Positions 53,381-62,515 of a stretch of DNA of 64,000 nt are shown here, in pieces. Each line of letters starts with the position of its first letter. The stretch's first letter is position 1. The notes beneath the pieces were generated by a model, which was not told the DNA's origin, did not search any database, and was given only the letters and a program-made list of their open reading frames with translations. The translations under genes were made by a program, and so were the position numbers. The stretch is from NCBI RefSeq assembly GCF_910592395.1, contig NC_088320.1:14136501-14200500 (forward strand), read 5' to 3'. This DNA is from Lineus longissimus (lineage: Eukaryota > Nemertea > Pilidiophora > Heteronemertea > Lineidae).

Positions 53381-54772
53381 TTATCTAACCATAAAAACAA
53401 TCAATGTACCAACAACTGAGTAAAGCATGAATTTAATTGTTTCATGAGTATCATCCACCTTCTCAACTTTGGTGTCAAGTTTAGTAGTAGTAGGAGTATT
53501 CTTTGAGGTTTCAGTTGTTTTTGGTGTATCAACATTACTCTTTGGTTTATGACTGGTCTCGAGCTTTGCTCTCAGGACTAAGTCCGTCATTGATGTACCA
53601 ACGCTACTCTTAACTCTTATTTTCTTAGAACTATTTCCTTCCATCAGTGGTGGTGGTAAGGTCTTTTTGTGGTTAATGTCATTCTTACCGGGTTTAGCAT
53701 TTTTTGGTGCTATTAAAATGTTATTATTGTAGTTATCCAGCTTACCAATAACGAGTACCATATTTGAACCTATGACATACAATCCTGGTGCTATTACATA
53801 ATCTAGTCTTGTATGAGTGTCACTCACTGCTTTTTGGTATCTTTGAATTGAAGTGGGAATATCAGGATGTTGATTAATCGAGTCCTTTAATAGTTTGTTA
53901 AATTCCTTCTGTGCATCCAATTCTGTACCCGGTACTCCAATTATTGGTGTTCTGGTCAACGCCTGAGCACCCAGAATACAGTAAACATATGTTCTTATTG
54001 TATCATTCAACCTCTCTATTCCAGGATTAGAGAAACCATTTGATTTAAATATCATGAATTGTTGATAGGTTTGACATTCATTTTGTGTAATTACATCAAA
54101 TACATTCTTGTGTCTCCTGACATGATCCTTGATGAAAATATCTGGATATTTGAAATTAGCCATTCCAGCATCCCAGTCTTTACTGAACATCGGTGGCATT
54201 CTATTTTCATGAACTTGCATGAGGAAGAAATTGATTTTAGAATCATTGATGTAATATCCGGGATCAGTTATGTTCGGGTTGTAATCCGGTACATTCCATG
54301 ACCTCCAACCACCGTTATTTTCAAACACCGAGAAATCGTACTCGTCTTTTAAACCAAATTCACTCAATAACCCTCCTAGTTTCCTACGGTTAATGTTATT
54401 GTTTGTCTCATTAAAATCACTTTCACCTGGAATTGGTATCTCTAGATTCTTCATGATCTTCAATATTTGATAGTAAACATGAAACCTGTAAATTGACCTT
54501 AACAATGGGTCACTGTGATTCAAGTGATCGTCTATTGAAATACCACAACCTGTTGTAGCAAACCAAACAGCCATGTTAAATTGGTTCTGGTAAAACGATA
54601 ATGGATTCTTTTCCAGTAGCAGACAGTCTTTCTTATTTTTCAGGCTCAAAAACCCAGGTGTTATCTTAGTTTCTTGTAGGCGGAAGAAGTTATTAGTATT
54701 AACAGTTACTTCTAAATTAAAGAAGTCATAGGTGAATTTACTTTTATGTTGATTTGCTATTGGATAATACAT
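53381..54772 (-). CDS. Large Polinton protein with C-terminal membrane anchor (463 aa)
   Basis: A globular region of about 370 residues rich in aromatic residues and Asn (FRLQETKITPGFLSL, NMAVWFATTGCGISIDDHLN) is followed by a Thr/Lys/Pro-rich linker containing one in-frame dispersed repeat (near residues 395-403, DLVLRAKLE). A single C-terminal helix ends the protein (about 446-463). This is a tail-anchored layout and is consistent with a surface or virion membrane protein. It ends 11 bp before the start of the 530-aa gene. The leader AAATTAA precedes its ATG. Confidence 0.65.
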   Translation of the reverse strand: MYYPIANQHKSKFTYDFFNLEVTVNTNNFFRLQETKITPGFLSLKNKKDCLLLEKNPLSFYQNQFNMAVWFATTGCGISIDDHLNHSDPLLRSIYRFHVYYQILKIMKNLEIPIPGESDFNETNNNINRRKLGGLLSEFGLKDEYDFSVFENNGGWRSWNVPDYNPNITDPGYYINDSKINFFLMQVHENRMPPMFSKDWDAGMANFKYPDIFIKDHVRRHKNVFDVITQNECQTYQQFMIFKSNGFSNPGIERLNDTIRTYVYCILGAQALTRTPIIGVPGTELDAQKEFNKLLKDSINQHPDIPTSIQRYQKAVSDTHTRLDYVIAPGLYVIGSNMVLVIGKLDNYNNNILIAPKNAKPGKNDINHKKTLPPPLMEGNSSKKIRVKSSVGTSMTDLVLRAKLETSHKPKSNVDTPKTTETSKNTPTTTKLDTKVEKVDDTHETIKFMLYSVVGTLIVFMVR

Positions 54773-55413
54773 TTAATTTACTTGAATTTTTTTCCTTGAA
54801 TTTTGGTTAATGAAGACAGTAAAAAGGCCATTTATTTTAATGGAATAATCTCACCAGATGGAGGAAGTGTGACGTTAACCTCATGTCTCCATGGACAGAA
54901 TAACATTTGCCTTTAAACCATAGTGATATTCAGTTGTACAATGAACATATCAGATGTTGCAATCATTAATTATTTGTGCTTGCAAATTACAATGGCCATA
55001 TCAGATGTTGCAGTCATTAATTATTTTTGCTTGTCAAAGACATGAAAAGGCCTATTGTGTCTTAATGCGTTTATCCGACAGAATTTTAGAAAATATTTTC
55101 AGCGCTGAAAATTATTTTTGCGGTCGTTAAAATAATGTCTGGAAATTCTGTCGGATAAACGCATTAACGAACAATAGACTTTTGTAATACTTTGGGACGT
55201 GAGTATTGTTTGGTAACATATGTTACCATGTACATGCAGACACTGTCAACATTATTTTAAATAGATTCAAGCAACAATGATTAATCACTGTAACAGCTGT
55301 CTTGTAGGCCTACAGCATTTATTGGAATACGCTGGGACTATCAAGATGTGCGAACTTCAAGGGTACATTTTTCTGCCATTTCTCAATGGATATTTGCAAT
55401 GATGTATCCTTGG
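54773..55413. other. Polinton right-end non-coding region with structured repeats
   Basis: No ORF. A 37-bp direct repeat with two mismatches lies at 54946-54982 and 54997-55033. A perfect 25-bp inverted repeat (55062-55086 and 55143-55167, bounded by TTAA on both sides) encloses a loop that itself contains a 16-bp palindrome TTTTCAGCGCTGAAAA (55096-55111). It could be a packaging or replication signal, or a small TTAA-flanked MITE. Confidence 0.7.
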
Positions 55414-55663
55414 AAAGCTATTGACGTGTACTTTCTGTTGGAATACAGTAAGTCATGATTACATTAACCCATTGAACTCTAGTATTCCCTTACCATTTCA
55501 CTGCAACGCTTCACTGACCATTTCATGAATGATAGAATATATGTATTGTGGTGTCTGGTTCTTAGGGGTTTCTAAGCTAATTTGAGACAAAAAGGCCTGT
55601 AAGGGCTTTTGTTAAAATAGCTTAGAATTACCTAGATTCCTACCACCACAATACATATATTCT
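55414..55663 (-). repeat. Polinton right terminal inverted repeat
   Basis: Mirror of the left TIR, ending in ATATATTCT. The outer 130 bp again forms a hairpin with itself. It is followed by the TTCACT target copy at 55664-55669. Confidence 0.92.
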
Positions 55664-56369
55664 TTCACTCAATCATAAAAAAATGTCTAACCATTTGTAG
55701 GTATCTTTTTCCGTGAAATTTTTCCACATTTTTGTTGTCCTGTTGAATCCTGTTAACTCATTCCACAACAGCTGCTTTCTTACTTGAGAAAGTTGAAAAC
55801 CATTTTATGTTATTCTTTTCCAGTAATCCTGTTTTCAGAGATTTTTTGTGGAACTATTCTTCATCGTCAAACTGCAACTTCTCTGGTTTGGCTTCTTTCA
55901 AAATAGTGACAAATAATTTTTTCACTTCTCCACCACCCCGCCCCCTTTAGTCTTGAGGGGCAGGGCCAATCCGTAACCTGCATGGTATTCTCTATTTATT
56001 TAGCATTTAAGAAAATCTTGTATAAAATTAGAAAATAACCTGAACAGAAAAACTAAAAAAGAAGCGGTTAGAAAAATTATTAGTTTGAACACAAATCTTC
56101 TACCACAAAACAACTACGAAATATGCCGAGGCGATGAGTGGTGTTGCGGGTTAGAGAAACCAGCCACTGACTTTCTTTTTGTGCTATCGGCTTAATTACT
56201 TTATACATTGAGACCTGTTGACACATATTCACTGGTAGTAGCTCTTGGGAGCAATAGACGATTGATATATTGATGAGAAAAACATTCTTGTCTGCCGAAA
56301 ATATAATGCCGCGGATATGTCCATCGACCGGCATTAGCGAAAATGGTCTGTTCCATCTTATCTTTTCAA

Positions 56370-56555
56370 AGTCATGTAGATAAAAATGATTATCAAGAAG
56401 AAATGAGAAGACACAATTTAGCTCTTGAAAAATTACAGAGAGAATCTAAAGACTGGGACGGACACCCAAACAGGTCATTGACATCGTTAACCATCAGTTG
56501 AAAAGAGAAAATGGAAAGTGCAATTGATTTTCAGAATGTTGATGCGTCGTTTGTG
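56370..56555 (+). pseudogene. Relic of Polinton small membrane-protein gene beside GPCR D
   Basis: The plus strand reads KNDYQEEMRRHNLALEKLQ and then SKDWDGHPN. After a stop and shift it reads SAIDFQNVDAS. This matches residues of about 30-90 of the 152-aa Polinton protein, including the WDEH and SIDFNNTD positions. It is the best preserved of the four GPCR-linked fragments. Confidence 0.75.
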
Positions 56556-56793
56556 TTCCCCTTTAGTTTCAATGAGGGGCCGTGGCACTTTACAGTGACC
56601 CTGACATATATAAATGAGGAGCCGTGTCGCTTCACAGTGACGTTATGACGGATTATCTTTTTAAATCCGGGAAATTGTAATTGATAATAGTATATTAAAT
56701 TATTATTGTTCGAGGTGTTCTGAAGCCACATACTAGGGCTACATTGTGAGAGAAAAAAACATTACTTCTGACATTCTATTCCAAAATCAATTA

Positions 56794-57828
56794 TCAGTTT
56801 TTGTTACATTTGAATGCCTTTCCCAAGGCTTGTCTAAACCGTTGTCCCGTTGCACAGTAGATGAAGAAATTGACAAAACTGTTCAAATTGCTCAGAAAGT
56901 ATGAATTAACGAGAACAGCAAAATAGATATCAGGGTCAATATCGAAACTTGAATATGTTTGAATTAGTCCAAGTATTTGCGTAAGCCCACCCGGTACTTC
57001 TAGTAATATAAATATTACCACCACTGTGACGACCCTGTACGTAACTATCTTCATTTGCTTAGCTCGATGTATATCATTTTTGATGAGATGCGCAGAGGTC
57101 GCCTTCTCTAAGCCATATAGTATCAAGCCAGTGAAAAATGTCAGGATAGTTATTGGGATCGAAGAATTGATAATGATATGTAAGCTCCTAATGTAGATGA
57201 TGTCGTAATAATAGTTATAGGACAAATCACTAAAGTCACACACGGGCAGGATCATACGTGAGCAAGGATCATAATGAAATGTAAACTCGAATAAGAAGAT
57301 CAAAGGTATTCGATACAAGAAAGCCCCTAAACAAATTGCGAAAATTAAAATGTAGGCATTCTTCTTTGTGCATATAGCTGCCGCCCGCAGAGGCCTGCAG
57401 ACAGCAATGAATCGCTCCGTGGCAACGCAAACAGTGATATAGATAGATGCTGTCTTTGAAAAGAACTCCAGTGTGTTAAGATAACGCATTGCTTGCGCAT
57501 GAAACAAAATATACTCGAACCAGAAACCTGTATAGTTGTACAAGTCCTCCAATAACACACCGAATACTACCGAAACCAAGACCAGACTGTCTGTCGCGGC
57601 TAAACCTTGTAGCAGCACAGAAGTTGATGTGTAAGGCCGCTCATATCCTATACCAATAATCGCAAGTACATTTGCTGGTAAACCAATTATTGCCATTATT
57701 AATGTTAATATTACATTAACGGTGAAAACCACCAAATCATAGTAACCAGTCAAGGGATATATAAGATACAAACATCGTCCACGGTCTATCGATGTGGTGA
57801 AAGGAATGGTTTCGTTAGTTGCTACCAT
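56794..57828 (-). CDS. Class A GPCR, copy D
   Basis: 344 aa in the right arm, the inverted partner of copy C. Asp80, Glu138-Arg139 and the NFFIY motif are intact. It differs from C at scattered sites, for example the YNYTGF loop, PVCDFSD before TM5, and Lys in the C-terminal NKN. The frame is intact, so arm divergence has not destroyed it. Confidence 0.88.
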   Translation of the reverse strand: MVATNETIPFTTSIDRGRCLYLIYPLTGYYDLVVFTVNVILTLIMAIIGLPANVLAIIGIGYERPYTSTSVLLQGLAATDSLVLVSVVFGVLLEDLYNYTGFWFEYILFHAQAMRYLNTLEFFSKTASIYITVCVATERFIAVCRPLRAAAICTKKNAYILIFAICLGAFLYRIPLIFLFEFTFHYDPCSRMILPVCDFSDLSYNYYYDIIYIRSLHIIINSSIPITILTFFTGLILYGLEKATSAHLIKNDIHRAKQMKIVTYRVVTVVVIFILLEVPGGLTQILGLIQTYSSFDIDPDIYFAVLVNSYFLSNLNSFVNFFIYCATGQRFRQALGKAFKCNKN

Positions 57829-58312
57829 TGTAGCTGTTAACCTTCAAATATAACAATTTTATGTAAAATTTCTATAAGTCTTAACTGAAGTTCCCACCAT
57901 TTCGCACTCCTGCATAAGGAAACTCAAGTGTATACTTCAAATTAAGCACGGTCCACTGGTCTACAGGTCATTGTTGCACATTAAAAATCCGTGTTGAGGT
58001 AACGTCATATTCAAATTTTATTGTTGATTTTGTTGAATTAGAATTAGTTGAATCATTTGTTGAATGTGAAAGACTTGACCATGTTGACTTGATTATCCAA
58101 ACTGTATATGTTGGATGAAATACTTGGTTTTCCTGTTGAGGACATTTTTATTTTGGCCTTCTGACAACATATCAGTCATATATCTTGCTGACAAACAGAA
58201 GTCATTAAAGAACACAGACCCCAATGGAACCGATTTCATCAACGTGTTGATTATCATTATAAACCACAACCACTTATTTATACCGAAGTTCTCTTAGCCC
58301 TCTATTCGCTTT

Positions 58313-58585
58313 TCATTTGGTTGGCCGATTTTCCATTCCTGTGGGACAGTTCGAACAAAGCTCTCCGTAATTTTCACACATCAGTTTCCAAAGAGTATGT
58401 CCCTGAATCACCTGAAATTCCCTGACAATATCCACTCCTATCTTATGATAATGGTCGACGTAAACACCTCCATGATGGTGAACACGAACTCCTTTAGCAA
58501 TCGGACTACCACTGTAGAGAACCACTGAATATCGATAGAAACGCAGCCTAACGCTCTTCGTCAACCTATCAGTCAACATGGTCAA
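58313..58585 (-). CDS. Possible 90-aa protein (doubtful), inverted copy
   Basis: Counterpart of 23737-24009 with about eight amino-acid differences (for example VHHHGGVYV). The frame is open but unrecognised. Confidence 0.2.
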   Translation of the reverse strand: MTMLTDRLTKSVRLRFYRYSVVLYSGSPIAKGVRVHHHGGVYVDHYHKIGVDIVREFQVIQGHTLWKLMCENYGELCSNCPTGMENRPTK

Positions 58586-58812
58586 TGGGACACGAAATGA
58601 GAACAGTGTGCATAGAGAACATATTTTTCTGCAAACCTATTAACAAGTTTTGATTCAATCGCACTAGCTATGCGTACCATTCAAAAACAAATATCCACCT
58701 TGCAACTGGAGAAATTACTTTGCTATTGATGTTGTATTATGTCCCGGTGAATACGGATCATGATACCGGTATCGATTTAATGTTTGAGCGTACTGTTGCT
58801 TTATTATTTTCC

Positions 58813-58915
58813 TTATTATTTGAACCACAATCTGAATTGACCGATATCATGAACCCTGCATCGACCACGTTGATGAATGATGCTACTAGTATATCCAGGG
58901 TGTTAATAATGTATA
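58813..58915 (+). repeat. ~100-bp sequence repeated inverted at 61848-61945
   Basis: From TATTTGAACCACAATCTGAA to CCAGGGTGTT the sequence recurs in reverse complement at 61848-61945 with few mismatches. It brackets the 799-bp transposon and the minisatellite, as the arms of a foldback structure would. The interval 58916-59232 holds no gene that I can see. Confidence 0.8.
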
Positions 58916-59232
58916 TACTGTAGATTGCTTTGTTTCCGTTGTTTTCACTTTTTTTAAAACACGTTTACTTTCACTTTCAGCATTGTTTTCCTTGCTTGTT
59001 GAACAGACCCATAGCATAGCCTAAACCCCGCTCCGTCACGGGGATTCTAAGTGCAGAAAATGTCCCATGATTTAGATAACAAGTTCAGGAAAACTGTTTT
59101 TGAAAAAAAAGGAAAATGTTTCCTGTCTTCAGATGAATGTCCTGCCCCCCTTAAGAACTTGTGTTTGTTCAATGTATCCTTGCTACCTAACAGTTCCTGG
59201 CATGTCTGGGTACAAGGAAAGGCACTGTCATA

Positions 59233-60031
59233 GCAAGGAGGATACCGCGGTGACGTCACATCACGTGATCACATCCCATATTACTGATCGCTAGGCCAAT
59301 CAGATTCAGTCTACTGACAACACCAGCACTGAACGCATCTCCACGTCTCACTGTTTGGTGCGCTCCTGTACACAAAAACACCAATAGACATGAAATATTG
59401 CAATACCTAGTATGGATTCTTCCTGTGTAAAATAAAATTTACAGAGCAGATTAACTTCCACGAATAAAAAAGACGTTTGGCGTGGCCAAAGTGCGAAAAT
59501 ATTGTCTCCGCTAAAATACACTACGAAATACACTAGGCAATGCACTACGCGATACACGGTAGAGATGCAGGAAGATTTCGTTCTAGTGTCCGAAAATGCA
59601 TGATCTTACAGGGGCGCTAACTCGACAAATAGAGGGGATCTATGGGGATCTATGCGAGTTTTAGGTCTTGCAGGTCTCGAACTTGTAAAATCTGTAAACA
59701 TGCCTCCAAATCCCACTATGATAATGAAGAGATTGCCCCATATCTGGAAGACTGTTTTGAAACCGTCGCTAATTTTGGAAGATCGGTGCCCGGATATTTG
59801 GTTTTAAAAACCCCATTTTTCCCCATCAAAACAGCACTTTTCATTATTCAAATGATAACTTATTGTCTGAAGATTTATTTCATAGCAGAAAAGTACCAAT
59901 AACTCTGATCTGATGCGAAAAATCTAACTTCATTTGATGACTTGATTTTCCCTTGGCCGTGGATCGAGTTTGTTTACAATATGCAGCGCCATCTTGGAAA
60001 AGCCGTGACGTCACCGCGGTATCCTCCTTGC
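59233..60031. mobile_element. Non-autonomous DNA transposon, 799 bp
   Basis: Terminal inverted repeats of about 27 bp start GCAAGGAGGATACCGCGGTG. They are flanked by a perfect 7-bp duplication TGTCATA (59226-59232 and 60032-60038). There is no transposase ORF inside. The size of the duplication is close to that of hAT-type elements (8 bp), but the superfamily is uncertain. Confidence 0.8.
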
Positions 60032-60172
60032 TGTCATATCAGGATATGAAGAATACCGCGGAAATCATGGATACCGTACTACAAATGGGTCCGCAGAAGT
60101 TAAAAATCTGAGTCAGCGAAATAATAAGGCATGTTGGTTTTGACACTGGGTATATATTTCTACTACAGCAGG

Positions 60173-61838
60173 ACATGCATGTTGCCAGGAAATGCATGTT
60201 GCCTGGAAATGCATGGTTCCTGGACATGCATGGTTCCTGGACATGTATGGTTCCTGGACATGTATGGTTCCTGGACATGCATGGTTCCTGGTCACGAGTG
60301 GTGCCAGAATATGCATGGTGCCTGGGCATGCATGGTTCCTGGACATGCATGGTTCCTGGACATGCATGGTTCCTGGGCATGCATGGTTCCTGGACATGCA
60401 TGGTTCCTGGACATGCATGGTTCCTGGGCATGCATGGTTCCTGGACATGCATGGTTCCTGGACATGCATGGTTCCTGGACATGCATGGTTCCTGGACATG
60501 CATGGTTCCTGGACATGTATGGTTTCTGGACATGCATGGTTCCTGGGCATGCATGGTTCCTGGACATGCATGGTTCCTGGACATGCATGGTTCCTGGACA
60601 TGCATGGTTCCTGGACATGCATGGTTCCTGGACATGTATGGTTTCTGGACATGCATGGTTCCTGGGCATGCATGGTTCCTGGACATGCATGGTGCCTGGG
60701 CATGCATGGTTCCTGGACATGCATGGTTCCTGGACATGCATGGTTCCTGGGCATGCATGGTTCCTGGACATGCATGGTTCCTGGGCATGCATGGTTCCTG
60801 GACATGCATGGTTCCTGGACATGCATGGTTCCTGGACATGCATGGTTCCTGGACATGCATGGTTCCTGGACATGCATGGTTCCTGGGCATGCATGGTTCC
60901 TGGACATGCATGGTTCCTGGACATGCATGGTTCCTGGACATGCATGGTTCCTGGACATGCATGGTTCCTGGACATGCATGGTTCCTGGACATGCATGGTT
61001 CCTGGACATGCATGGTTCCTGGACATGCATGGTTCCTGGACATGCATGGTTCCTGGACATGCATGGTTCCTGGACATGCATGGTTCCTGGACATGCATGG
61101 TTCCTGGACATGCATGGTTCCTGGACATGCATGGTTCCTGGACATGCATGGTTTCTGGACATGTATGGTTCCTGGACATGCATGGTTTCTGGACATGCAT
61201 GGTTCCTGGTCACGAGTGGTGCCAGAATATGTATGGTGCCTGGGCATGCATGGTGCATGGACATGCAAGGTAGCTGCAAATGCTTGGTGCCTGGGCATGC
61301 ATGGTGCCTGGGCATGCATGGTTCCTGGACATGTATGGTTCCTGGACATGTATGGTGCCTGGGCATGCATGGTTCCTGGACATGTATGGTTCCTGGACAT
61401 GTATGGTCCCTGGACATGCATGGTGCCTGGACATGTATGGTTCCTGGACATGCATGGTTCCTGGACATGTATGGTTCCTGGACATGTATGGTCCCTGGAC
61501 ATGCATGGTTCCTGGACATGTATGGTTCCTGGACATGTATGGTCCCTGGACATGCATGGTTCCTGGACATGCATGGTTCCTGGACATGTATGGTGCCTGG
61601 GCATGCATGGTGCCTGGGCATGCATGGTTCCTGGACATGTATGGTTCCTGGACATGTATGGTCCCTGGAAATGCATGGTGCCTGGGCATGCATGGTTCCT
61701 GGACATGCATGGTTCCTGGACATGTATGGTTCCTGGACATGTATGGTGCCTGGGCATGCATGGTGCATGGACATGCAAGGTAGCTGCAAATGCTTGGTGC
61801 CTGGGCATGCATGGTGCCTGGACATGCATGGTGTCTGG
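60173..61838. repeat. 17-bp minisatellite, about 98 copies
   Basis: The unit is ATGCATGGTTCCTGGAC with a few common variants (GGGCATG, GACATGTATG, GGTGCC, GGTCCC). Higher-order blocks recur: a variant string with GGTCACGAGTGGTGCCAGAA near 60289 and 61207, and GCAAGGTAGCTGCAAATGC near 61265 and 61775. Because 17 is not a multiple of three and the unit has no stop on either strand, all frames stay open. The long ORFs here are not genes. Confidence 0.97.
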
Positions 61839-61989
61839 ACTATTATCAACACCCTGGATATACTTGTAGCATCATTCATCAACGTGGTCGATGCAGGGTT
61901 CATGATATTGGTGAATTCAGATTGTGGTTCAAATAATGTTTTTGCTTTCAATTATTTCAACATGTTTAAGAGTACATTATGTTTCTAAA

Positions 61990-62515
61990 ACCCTTGATTC
62001 GGATTTCGTGCTATCTTCCCTCAAGATTGTCCATTGTTCCCGACCGAAGCGTGAGCCTAATCCCTCAACCCCAAACAATAGCAAGGAAGTTGTTCAATAG
62101 ATCTGCCGACCTCCCTATTATATATATACAATAAATGCTCAGTTACCTCGGGATCAGCCAATTTTTGCAAACACACAATATGAGGCCTTTATGGGGGAGA
62201 GAAAGTTCACCACTTATTTATGGTGACAGCTGTTTCAATAGGTGTTTAAATTAACATGAAGTCAGAACATCATGCTCATTTCGTTTATTCAAGTCAGACC
62301 CCTTGGGAGTTCATTGAGTAATAGAATAAAAGTGAATAGGTCGCTCTTGTCTGCATTGGAGTGTATCCTAACACTGAATGAAAAGTCAAAATCAGTCAGC
62401 ATTAGACAACTCATTACAACACTATAAAAGACCAAATTTCAACATTGATTGGTGGAATGAGTCTCATGAGCCGAAAAGTCAACACTTTATGACAAATTCA
62501 GACTTCTGTTACAAG
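61990..62515. other. Intergenic, nothing recognised
   Basis: A short TA-rich run lies at about 62118-62130. This may contain one terminal repeat of the transposon whose transposase follows, but the partner end lies outside the window. Confidence 0.4.

Larger units (their letters stand above)
39105..53585. repeat. Dispersed double-hairpin repeat family (~35 copies) in the Polinton
   Basis: The core is two mini-hairpins, GAGC-TNT-GCTC and GGAC-NNA-GTCC, joined by TCA and usually started by TC. Copies occur in both orientations. Examples: 39639-39670, 42171-42199, 42286-42313, 43709-43762, 43886-43974, 44263-44320, 45257-45315, 46268-46294, 47059-47147, 48837-48895, 48997-49053, 49388-49446, 50069-50095, 50447-50566, 51452-51478, 51545-51571, 51620-51646, 53559-53585. 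Two subfamilies differ at CCTGAGAGC versus CC(A/C)GAGAAC. Most copies are inside genes and in frame. None is seen in the capsid protein, ATPase or 530-aa genes, nor outside the element. Confidence 0.93.
36399..55663. mobile_element. Complete Polinton/Maverick (adintovirus-like) element
   Basis: 19,265 bp, starting with AG and ending with CT. It is flanked by a perfect 6-bp target duplication TTCACT (36393-36398 and 55664-55669), which is the standard size for Polinton integrases. Terminal inverted repeats of about 250-262 bp enclose about 17 genes. These include hexon-type capsid protein, penton, packaging ATPase, chromodomain integrase and protein-primed family B polymerase. Most frames are intact, so insertion is recent. 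The paralogous empty site in the left arm (AGTGAA, 26652-26657) confirms both ends. An adenain-like protease was not found. Confidence 0.97.
35246..58790. repeat. Right arm of large inverted duplication (with Polinton inside)
   Basis: Reverse complement of 23545-29151, interrupted by the Polinton at 36399-55663 and lacking the 1.35-kb left-arm segment. The innermost bases of both arms (GGCCCCA on the left, TGGGGCC on the right) would form a perfect palindrome with a single central T if the two transposons and their extra ATT copies were removed. Confidence 0.9.

Noticed and set aside
39105-53585. CRISPR-like array, because of regularly recurring ~30-bp repeats
   Set aside because: Spacing is irregular, the copies lie in both orientations and inside genes, and the genome is animal. 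It is a dispersed repeat family.
60039-61988. Several ORFs of 300-600 codons on both strands
   Set aside because: They are readings of a stop-free 17-bp tandem repeat in every frame. The peptide repeats are all phases of the same 17-mer, so they are not genes.
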